Source: DASXMR01 sp036495525
Lineage (GTDB): Bacteria > Actinomycetota > Actinomycetes > Streptosporangiales > Streptosporangiaceae
Direction: 5' to 3'
Assembly (NCBI GenBank): GCA_036495525.1
Contig: DASXMR010000115.1
Span: 1-47,182, forward strand
DNA: 47,182 nt
The notes under the pieces were generated by a model. The model searched no databases. It was not told the DNA's origin and saw only the letters and a program-made list of their open reading frames with translations. Position numbers and translations under genes: made by a program. Of the stretch, positions 41,267 to 47,182 are shown one piece after another (the first letter of the stretch is position 1; each line of letters opens with the position of its first letter).

Positions 41267-41712
41267 CCGTGTCCTCCTGAACTCACGGTATCCGGCCCGC
41301 GCGTCATCGGCTGCCTGCCAGAACGAGGTCGTCTGCGGCCGCTCAGATCAACGCTGACCCGGACCGGGCCGCCATCCAGCACAGCACTTCCCGGCCGCCG
41401 GGGGCGTGAGTCGGAAGCAGGCACTTGCGGTACTCCCCGCGCAGTAGCCGCGGCAGTCCCGGCCGGTTCCGCCGCCGCGCAGCTCTGGCAGGGCACATCC
41501 GGGCGCCGTCACCGCGCCGCTGACCTGAGGCCCGGCCGGGCGTGCTGGCGGCGGGTGGCCGCGGCGGCCGGGAAGGAATCGGCCGCTCGCCCGCTTAGTG
41601 CCGGTGAGCGGCTGGCGGCGAGATGCCCGCCGCGGCCGCCCTGGCCGGTGCAGCCTGGACATAGGCTGGCCAGATGCGGGCAGCTGGGGCCAGCTAGGCG
41701 GGAGGTGATGCA
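41267..41712. other. Gap between histidine kinase and moaA
   Basis: This region contains no gene I can support; the open frames in it are Arg/Pro-rich GC artefacts. A hairpin with arms CAGCCT (41651-41656) and AGGCTG (41663-41668) overlaps TAGGCT (41662-41667), a good actinobacterial -10, and probably marks the moaA promoter. GGGAGGTGAT at 41700-41709 is a near-perfect ribosome binding site for moaA. I do not see the complex fold of a Moco riboswitch, though I could not model it. Confidence 0.4.
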
Positions 41713-42702
41713 GTGCTATCCGATGCCTACGGGCGGGTGGCGACAGACCTGCGGGTATCGCTGACCGACCGCTGCAACCTGCGCTGCGCCTACTGCATGC
41801 CGGCCGAGGGGCTGGACTGGCTGGCCAAGCCGGAGCTGCTGACCGACGACGAGCTCGACCGGCTGCTGGGCATAGCCGTGCACCTGCTCGGTATCGCCGA
41901 AGTGCGGTTCACCGGCGGCGAGCCGCTGCTGCGACGCGGCCTGCCGGGCATCGTCGCCCGGACTGCTGCGCTGCTGCCGCGCCCGCAGATCGCCCTGACC
42001 ACCAACGGGATCGGCCTGACCCGGCTGGCAGCCCCGCTGCAGGCGGCCGGGCTTGACCGGATCAACGTGTCGCTCGACACGCTGTCAGAGGAGAAGTTCC
42101 GCACGCTGGCCAGGCGTGACCGGCTTGCCGACGTGCTAGCCGGCCTGGCAGCCGCTTCGGCCGCCGGGCTGGCCCCGGTCAAGGTGAACAGCGTGCTGAT
42201 GCGCGGCGTCAACGACGACGAGGCGGTGCCGCTGCTGCGGTACTGCCTGGAGCACGGCTATGAGCTCCGCTTTATCGAGCAGATGCCGCTTGATGCGCAG
42301 CACGGCTGGCGCCGGGAGGAGATGGTGACGGCCAGCGAGATCCTCGCCGCACTGTCGGCTGAGTTCACGCTGGAGCCGGATGATCCCGGCAGCAGGGGAT
42401 CGGCGCCGGCGGAGATCTACCTGGTCAACGGCGGGCCGGCCACGGTCGGCGTGATCGGCTCGGTGACCAGGCCGTTCTGCGGCGCCTGTGACCGCGTCCG
42501 GCTGACCGCCGACGGCCAGGTGCGCAACTGCCTGTTCGCCCGGGAGGAAAGCGACCTGCGCACCCCGCTGCGGGCGGGCGCGTCGGACGCCGAGCTGGCC
42601 GGGCTCTGGCGCGCCGCCGTCGCAGCCAAACTGCCCGGCCACGGCATCAATGACCCCGGATTCCTGCAGCCGGCCAGGCCCATGTCAGCAATCGGCGGCT
42701 GA
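41713..42702 (+). CDS. moaA: MoaA: GTP 3',8-cyclase, first step of molybdenum cofactor synthesis
   Basis: This 329-residue radical-SAM enzyme converts GTP to the cyclic precursor of cyclic pyranopterin monophosphate, with MoaC. The SAM 4Fe-4S motif is DRCNLRCAYCMPAEG (about residues 18-32), the GGE motif is VRFTGGEPLLRRGL, and the C-terminal cluster cysteines are FCGACDRVRLTADG and NCLFA (about 256-280). The protein ends in MSAIGG, the conserved Gly-Gly tail. The start is GTG 41713 behind a near-perfect Shine-Dalgarno sequence. It forms an operon with mobA (5-base gap) and the DUF6457 gene, supplying the cofactor of formate dehydrogenase and other Mo enzymes. Confidence 0.95.
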   Translation: MLSDAYGRVATDLRVSLTDRCNLRCAYCMPAEGLDWLAKPELLTDDELDRLLGIAVHLLGIAEVRFTGGEPLLRRGLPGIVARTAALLPRPQIALTTNGIGLTRLAAPLQAAGLDRINVSLDTLSEEKFRTLARRDRLADVLAGLAAASAAGLAPVKVNSVLMRGVNDDEAVPLLRYCLEHGYELRFIEQMPLDAQHGWRREEMVTASEILAALSAEFTLEPDDPGSRGSAPAEIYLVNGGPATVGVIGSVTRPFCGACDRVRLTADGQVRNCLFAREESDLRTPLRAGASDAELAGLWRAAVAAKLPGHGINDPGFLQPARPMSAIGG

Positions 42703-42707
42703 CCAGC

Positions 42708-43412
42708 GTGCCGGGCCGGGTCGCGGTCAGGGCAGCGCTGCCATTCGCCGCCGTGATCCTGGCCGGCGGCCGGGCCAGCAGGCTCGGCGGCACTGATAAG
42801 CCCGGCCAGCTCGTGGGGGGCAGGACGCTGGCGGCTGCCGTGGTGGCGGCGGCCGTCGAGGCTGGCGCCCGGCGGATCGTGCTGGTCGGGCCGCCGCGCC
42901 CGGAGCTGAGGACGCTGGCGGCTGGCCTGCCCGGCGGCCTGACCACGGTGCGGGAGGAGCCGCCGGGCGCCGGCCCGCTGCCCGCGCTGCGCTGCGGCCT
43001 GCGCCAGGTACACGACGAGCGGACCGCCGTGCTGGCCGCCGACCTGCCGTTCCTGCGAGCTGATGTGCTGGTCGCGCTGCTGGCAGCAGCCGAGGCCGGC
43101 CAGGCGGGCGCGGTGCTCGCCGACGAGGCCGGCCGGCCGCAGTGGCTGGCCGGCTGCTGGCGGACTTCGGCGCTGCGGCTGGCCTTGCGCGACTACGCCG
43201 GAGCCGCGTTGCGCGGCCTCCTCGCGCCGCTTGATCCCGTAGTGTTGCGCTGCGATCCCGCGGCCGGGCAGCCGCCGCCGTGGCTCGATTGCGATACGCC
43301 TGAGGAGCTGGCGCTGGCCAGGCGGCTGCAGCAGCAGCCTTCCCTGGCCGTCTGCCCCGGCTCGGCAGGAGCCAGCGCTGATGCCGAACCGCCGACTGAG
43401 GGCATGCGATGA
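42708..43412 (+). CDS. mobA: MobA-like molybdenum cofactor guanylyltransferase
   Basis: This 234-residue nucleotidyltransferase attaches GMP to molybdopterin, giving the MGD cofactor needed by formate dehydrogenase. The signature AAVILAGGRASRLGGTDKP (residues 13-31) carries the GTP-binding loop and Lys; AVLAADLPFLRADVLVAL has the metal-binding Asp, and WLDCDTPEELALAR is the closing motif. GTG 42708 is 5 bases after moaA. The tail after about 205 is variable. The end overlaps the next gene (ATGA). Confidence 0.9.
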   Translation: MPGRVAVRAALPFAAVILAGGRASRLGGTDKPGQLVGGRTLAAAVVAAAVEAGARRIVLVGPPRPELRTLAAGLPGGLTTVREEPPGAGPLPALRCGLRQVHDERTAVLAADLPFLRADVLVALLAAAEAGQAGAVLADEAGRPQWLAGCWRTSALRLALRDYAGAALRGLLAPLDPVVLRCDPAAGQPPPWLDCDTPEELALARRLQQQPSLAVCPGSAGASADAEPPTEGMR

Positions 43413-43648
43413 GCACACTGCAGGAATGGACTGAGGCAGCATGCGCGGAGCTGGGCATTGACCCGGCGGCTGCGCCCGCCAGAGTGGTGCTCGACCTGGC
43501 CAGGGACGTTGCGCACCAGGTCGAGCGGCCGGCCGCGCCGCTGACCGCTTACCTGCTCGGGCTGGCCGTGGGCCAGGGCCAGCAGGCCGAGGCCGCGGCG
43601 CTGCGGCTGCGCGAGCTCGCCGCTGGCTGGCCGCGCCAGCAGGACTAA
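43409..43648 (+). CDS. DUF6457 protein, small helper encoded with mobA
   Basis: This 79-residue acidic helical protein matches the DUF6457 pattern: LQEWTEAACAELGIDPA, VVLDLARDVAHQVERPAAPL and TAYLLGLAVGQGQ. In actinobacteria this domain occurs next to, or fused to the end of, MobA-type NTP transferases. ATG 43409 overlaps the mobA stop (ATGA). A role in MGD attachment or stability is inferred from this constant association; no activity is known to me. Confidence 0.8.
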   Translation: MSTLQEWTEAACAELGIDPAAAPARVVLDLARDVAHQVERPAAPLTAYLLGLAVGQGQQAEAAALRLRELAAGWPRQQD

Positions 43649-44026
43649 GCAAGGCAAGCAACCGCGCTCAGCCGTCGCCAGGACGTCCGGGTGTCCGCGC
43701 TGCGCGCACGCGACGGCCGGCCAGAGCACGGGCAGCCGGGATAGCAGGGGTAGCCGGGAGCCGATGCCGGAGCGTCCGGCATCGACGCGATGCGGCCGGT
43801 GCCTGGCAGGCCGGCTGGCAGCGGTGCCCGTCGCCGTCGGGGCGCCCGTCAGCTGCCTAGACAACCACAGCAAGCGAACCGTGCTGTCGTTCCTCATCCA
43901 TCACGTCAGCCATGCCCCGGGCTTGCCTTACGTAAGATAACGATATATCTTTGAGCTATCGTGAGCATGCGATGACAGTCGGGGATGGCCCCTGGCTTGG
44001 CATCGATGCGGAAGGAGCGGGAGCTC
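43649..44026. promoter_or_regulatory. Gap with PadR promoter and operator-like repeats
   Basis: Bases 43649 to about 43920 hold no gene. Near the PadR gene lie CTTACGTAAG (43927-43936), a perfect 10-bp palindrome, and arms ACGATA (43940-43945) and TATCGT (43957-43962), an inverted repeat with 11-base gap in an AT-rich segment unlike its surroundings. This is the likely promoter and autoregulatory operator of the PadR-ABC operon. AAGGAG at 44012-44017 is the ribosome binding site for ATG 44027. Confidence 0.5.
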
Positions 44027-44713
44027 ATGCGAGACGAAGGGACGTGGCGCAGGCACGACGATGCTGCCTGGCGCCGCGAAGACGACGAAAACTGGCGGCC
44101 CAGGGGCGGAGGCCGGCGCGGGCACCTGCGCGGAGCCGGACTCGGCAGGCCGGGCTTTCCTGGCCGGGCAGAATTCCACGGCGGCCCGTGGGGCGATCCG
44201 CGAGTGCGCGGACCGCGGGCGCGGCGCGGCGATGTGCGAGCCGCTGCGCTCGCGCTGCTGGCCGAGGAGCCAAGGAATGGCTACCAGATCATCCAGGAGA
44301 TCGGCGAGCGCAGCGACGGAGTATGGCGGGCGAGCCCCGGCTCGGTCTATCCGGCGCTGCAGCAGCTCGAGGACGAGGGCCTGATCATCTCGGCCGGTGA
44401 CGGCGGACGGCGCGCTTATCAGCTGACCGACGAGGGCCGGCGCTACGTCGAGGAGCACCCGGAGCAGATTCGGGCGCCGTGGGACGCCGTGGCGGGCAGC
44501 GCCGGCGGGGCGGCCATCGAGATGCGCAACCTGATGCGGCAGGTCGGCATGGCCGGCTACCAGGTGCTGAGCGCCGGGACGGACGCGCAGGTCAGGCAAG
44601 CGCGCAAGATCCTCACCGACACCCGTAAATCGCTGTACCGGATTCTGGCGGCCGATGATGATGAGGAAGCCGCCGACCCGGCCGGAAGTGACCCTGACAA
44701 CGGCCGTGGTTAG
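44027..44713 (+). CDS. PadR-family transcriptional regulator
   Basis: This 228-residue repressor has a Gly/Arg/Asp-rich N-terminal extension of about 65 residues, then the winged helix: RGDVRAAALALLAEEPRNGY, QIIQEIGERSDGVWRASPGS and VYPALQQLEDEGLIISAGDG (about 65-125). A helical dimerisation tail follows. PadR proteins of this type repress adjacent drug-export ABC genes and release on binding the compound. ATG 44027 is chosen on its AAGGAG; ATG 44006-44008 and 43985 upstream are possible. Its 3' end runs up to the ABC ATPase gene 34 bases later, so all three form one operon. Confidence 0.88.
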   Translation: MRDEGTWRRHDDAAWRREDDENWRPRGGGRRGHLRGAGLGRPGFPGRAEFHGGPWGDPRVRGPRARRGDVRAAALALLAEEPRNGYQIIQEIGERSDGVWRASPGSVYPALQQLEDEGLIISAGDGGRRAYQLTDEGRRYVEEHPEQIRAPWDAVAGSAGGAAIEMRNLMRQVGMAGYQVLSAGTDAQVRQARKILTDTRKSLYRILAADDDEEAADPAGSDPDNGRG

Positions 44714-44747
44714 GCTCGGTCAGGGCAACGACAGGGAGGCAGCGCCG

Positions 44748-45755
44748 GTGACGGCAGCGACCATGGCCAGCGCCGGCCAGGAACCGGTGGTCTCGGTCTC
44801 TGGGCTGACCAAGCGGTACGGGGATATCGAGGCCGTCCGCGGGATCGACTTCGAGGTAATGCGCGGCGAGACCTTCGGCTTCCTCGGCCCTAACGGCGCC
44901 GGCAAGTCGACCACGATCAAGATCCTCTGCACGCTCGCCAGCGCCACGGCCGGCACGGCGATGGTAGCGGGGCACGACGCCGCGGCGGACCGTGATCAGG
45001 TCCGCCGCAACATCGGCCTGGTCTTCCAGGACACCACCATGGACAGCTACCTCACCGCCGAGCAGAACCTGCGCTTCCACGCCGAGCTGTACGGCGTGCC
45101 GCGGCCGGCGGTAGCGCCGCGGATGCGCCAGGTCATGGACATGGTCGGGCTGTGGGACCGCCGCGGCAGCCTGGTCGGGACGTTCTCGGGCGGCATGAAG
45201 CGGCGACTGGAGATCGCCAGGGGCCTGCTGCACGCGCCCCACGTGCTGTTCCTGGACGAGCCCACCGTCGGCCTGGACCCGCAGACCCGGGCGTCCATCT
45301 GGGCCTACATCAACGACCTCAAGCAGCGCGAGGACATCACGATCTTCCTCACCACCCACTACATGGACGAGGCCGAGCACTGCGACCGGATCGCGATCAT
45401 CGACCACGGGAAGATCGTGGCCATCGATACGCCGGAGGCACTGAAAGCGAGCGTCGGCAAGGACCGGGTACAGATCCAGACCGACGATAACAAGGCCGCC
45501 ATCGCCACCCTGGCCAGCCGCTTCGGCATCGAGGCCGGGATCCATGAAGGGACAGTCACGTTCTCGGTCGCCGCAGGCGAGCAGTTCGTGCCCCGGTTGT
45601 TCGCCGAGTTCCCGATGGCGATCAAGTCGGTCAGCGTGTCCCGGCCGTCCCTGGACGACGTGTTCATGTCCTACACCGGCTCGACCATCCGGGACGCCGA
45701 GGCGTCCGGCACCGACGCCAAGCGCCAGATTGCGCGCATCCGGGGAGGGCGGTGA
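44748..45755 (+). CDS. ABC exporter ATP-binding protein, DrrA-like
   Basis: This 335-residue ATPase of the daunorubicin-resistance group has Walker A FGFLGPNGAGKSTTIKIL (about residues 45-62), Q-loop NIGLVFQDTTMD, signature FSGGMKRRLEIARGLLHAPH, Walker B VLFLDEPTVGLDPQTRA and H-loop LTTHYMDEAE. The C-terminal 80 residues form the DrrA-type regulatory domain, with RPSLDDVFMSYTG. GTG 44748 is chosen on AGGGAGG about 8 bases upstream; the frame extends back into the padR gene. It couples with the permease that begins 3 bases after its stop. Confidence 0.92.
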   Translation: MTAATMASAGQEPVVSVSGLTKRYGDIEAVRGIDFEVMRGETFGFLGPNGAGKSTTIKILCTLASATAGTAMVAGHDAAADRDQVRRNIGLVFQDTTMDSYLTAEQNLRFHAELYGVPRPAVAPRMRQVMDMVGLWDRRGSLVGTFSGGMKRRLEIARGLLHAPHVLFLDEPTVGLDPQTRASIWAYINDLKQREDITIFLTTHYMDEAEHCDRIAIIDHGKIVAIDTPEALKASVGKDRVQIQTDDNKAAIATLASRFGIEAGIHEGTVTFSVAAGEQFVPRLFAEFPMAIKSVSVSRPSLDDVFMSYTGSTIRDAEASGTDAKRQIARIRGGR

Positions 45756-45758
45756 GCC

Positions 45759-46664
45759 ATGGCCACTCAGACTGAGCCGGCCGGGGTTCCGGCGGCCGGC
45801 GTGGCGTCGGTGGCGGACCGGATCCGGGTCGCCGTGCCCGAGCGGGGCCTGCGTCACGACCTGCGCGCGGTGAGTATTGTCTGGCGCCGCGAGCTGATCC
45901 GGTTCCGCACGGACCGGCTACGCGCTGTGACCTCGCTGGTCCAGCCGTTCCTGTTCCTGTTCATCCTCGGCACCGGCCTGTCCCGGCTGGCGGGCGGCAG
46001 CATGCCGCCGCACGTGGACTTCAAGACGTTCATCTACCCGGGCGTGCTGGCCATGTCGGTCCTGTTCACGGCGATATTCTCGGCGGCGTCGATTGTCTGG
46101 GACCGCGAGTTCGGGTTCCTGCGGGAGATCCTGGTCGCCCCGGTCAGCCGGGCCTCGATCGTCATCGGCAAGTGCCTGGGCGGCGCCACGATCGCCACGT
46201 TCCAGGGCGTGATCTTCCTGATCCTGGCGGGCTTCGCGCACGTCCCCTACAACCCGCTGCTGATCCTCACTCTCATCGGCGAATTGCTGCTGCTCTCGTT
46301 CACGCTGACCGCGTTCGGCGTGATGATGGCGGCCCGGATCCGCCAGTTCCAGGCCTTCATGGCCCTGACCCAGATGCTGGTGATGCCCCTGTTCTTCCTG
46401 TCCGGGGCCCTCTACCCGCTCAGCGGCCTGCCCGCCTGGCTCAGCGTGCTGACCCGGATCGATCCGCTCACCTACGTGGTCGGGCCGATGCGGCACGCCG
46501 TTTTCAGTCATCTGAGTTTCCCGCCGGCCTTCAGCAAGCTGCTGGCACCGGACATTACCTGGGGCGGCTGGCCAGTCCCGCTGTGGATGTCACTGGCAAT
46601 GGTGGCGGTAATGGGCCTGGGATTGATGGCCATCGCAATCGCGGAGTTCAGCAAGACCGAATAG
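45759..46664 (+). CDS. ABC-2 type exporter permease, DrrB-like
   Basis: This 301-residue membrane protein has about six helices and the ABC-2 fold. The N-terminal RFRTDRLRAVTSLVQPFLFL, then FKTFIYPGVLAMSVLFTAIF, the coupling segment IVWDREFGFLREILVAPVSR (about 105-125), LMALTQMLVMPLFFLSGALY-like MALTQMLVMPLFFLSGALYP, and LTRIDPLTYVVGPMRHAVF are typical of DrrB. The first 45 residues are a cytoplasmic Ala/Val-rich lead. ATG 45759 follows the ATPase stop by 3 bases, with GGAGG upstream. With the PadR regulator it forms an inducible efflux system; substrate unknown. Confidence 0.92.
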   Translation: MATQTEPAGVPAAGVASVADRIRVAVPERGLRHDLRAVSIVWRRELIRFRTDRLRAVTSLVQPFLFLFILGTGLSRLAGGSMPPHVDFKTFIYPGVLAMSVLFTAIFSAASIVWDREFGFLREILVAPVSRASIVIGKCLGGATIATFQGVIFLILAGFAHVPYNPLLILTLIGELLLLSFTLTAFGVMMAARIRQFQAFMALTQMLVMPLFFLSGALYPLSGLPAWLSVLTRIDPLTYVVGPMRHAVFSHLSFPPAFSKLLAPDITWGGWPVPLWMSLAMVAVMGLGLMAIAIAEFSKTE

Positions 46665-46708
46665 GAAGCTCTCCGCGTTTACTGAGGAAGCGCAGAGCAG
46701 ATCTTTAG

Positions 46709-46744
46709 CGCCGGCGCGCGGTGATCACTGTCCGCGCGCCGGCG
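46709..46744 (+). terminator. Terminator of the PadR-ABC operon
   Basis: A perfect 13-base-pair GC stem (46709-46721 with 46732-46744) closes a 10-base loop TGATCACTGT, 44 bases after the permease stop. It is a strong intrinsic-terminator-like hairpin without T-run. Confidence 0.75.
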
Positions 46745-47182
46745 ATCTCCGGCCAAGTGACGCCAAGGCCTATCCGCGGAACCCCGCCAAACCGCCGGCC
46801 ATACTCCCGCCAAACCCTCCGCCAGACCTGTCGGCGGGGAGAAACCGGTCCTTGCGCAAGCCCCGATCGGGCCCGCGATCAGCACAGAGCGTGTTCAGAG
46901 AACAAGTACAGAGCGTGTTCACAGCGCTGGCGGGCCGGGGCCCCGGCTCAGTTCGCACACGATTGCAGCAAGGGGGCCGAGGCAGCAGGTCAGGACGACG
47001 TTCCTGCGGCTTCGAGGGGATCGCTGTCCAGCGAGATGTCTAGAGATAGAGCGACGCCGGGTGGCTACGGGGGCAAACCACCCGGCGTCGCATTCATCGG
47101 CGCTCCGACGGGGGCCCGGAACGCCGGCACGGTGCCCCAGCGGGGGACCAGAGCACCGACAATCATGTTACACCGAACTCCC
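46745..47182. other. Non-coding right end with a 14-bp direct repeat
   Basis: No gene is supported in this stretch. ACAGAGCGTGTTCA occurs twice (46884-46897, 46908-46921), 24 bases apart. The part from about 46760 to 46960 has open frames on both strands that look accidental. A second hairpin lies at 47051-47091. The right end (about 47160) turns AT-richer and may start the control region of a gene outside the window. Confidence 0.4.
47051..47091. terminator. 14-bp perfect hairpin near the right edge
   Basis: GCGACGCCGGGTGG (47051-47064) pairs fully with CCACCCGGCGTCGC (47078-47091) around a 13-base loop. No gene ends nearby on the plus strand, so it may terminate a leftward gene outside the window or a short untranslated RNA. 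Confidence 0.6.

Noticed and set aside
41267..41712. A molybdenum cofactor riboswitch before moaA
   Set aside because: Only a small hairpin that overlaps the probable -10 is visible. I could not recognise the long conserved Moco motif, and a covariance search (Infernal, RF01055) would be needed.
44613..45857. 414-residue minus-strand frame opposite the exporter ATPase
   Set aside because: It lacks family features and mirrors the ATPase gene, which has all ABC motifs.

Overview
The window comes from the chromosome of a high-GC Gram-positive bacterium, almost certainly a member of the Actinomycetes. The signs are very high third-position GC, frequent GTG and TTG starts, GTGA/ATGA start-stop overlaps, leaderless-looking promoters, and gene families typical of the group (FdhA of Streptomyces type, DUF6457, MerR/PadR/TetR/HxlR regulators, DrrAB-type exporters). 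The genus cannot be fixed from the sequence. No integrase, transposase, CRISPR array or rRNA was seen.

Layout. 1-4457 (minus) holds a rhamnose/AI-2-type sugar ABC importer: an ATPase, two permeases and a lipoprotein that carries a one-base frameshift and runs off the left edge. Divergent from it, 4811-8868 (plus) encodes a LacI-family repressor and LutABC, the Fe-S lactate oxidation complex. After a VOC protein comes a stand-alone phenylalanyl-tRNA-synthetase-like protein of organelle type (10047-11231). It is convergent with fdhD, and fdhD is divergent from the formate dehydrogenase operon fdhABC (12313-17325). fdhA contains an in-frame TGA at 12892-12894 followed by a textbook bacterial SECIS hairpin, so it encodes a selenoprotein.

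The rest of the selenium pathway is scattered over the next 20 kb: selD (20358-21353, minus), tRNA-Sec selC (29845-29940), and selA-selB (34592-37722). Molybdenum cofactor genes moaA, mobA and a DUF6457 gene follow at 41713-43648. The window therefore carries a selenium and molybdenum supply set serving one visible client, formate dehydrogenase: SelD makes selenophosphate, SelA converts Ser-tRNA-Sec to Sec-tRNA-Sec, SelB delivers it at the SECIS, MoaA and MobA help build the bis-MGD cofactor, and FdhD sulfurates it.

Between these lie general accessory genes: GNAT acetyltransferases, a TetR regulator beside a tiny membrane protein with clear operator repeats, a MerR-PP2C fusion, a long-chain acyl-CoA synthetase, an ECF sigma factor with an SRPBCC protein and a divergent FAD oxidoreductase, a prolyl oligopeptidase, an HxlR regulator, a CoA-binding protein, a GT39-type membrane glycosyltransferase, a D-amino-acid-oxidase-like protein, a NarL-type two-component system, and a PadR-regulated ABC exporter. 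There are also gene remnants, including a cutinase with its core deleted. The most interesting items are the organelle-type PheRS-like gene next to the selenoprotein operon, and the clean Sec/SECIS signal.
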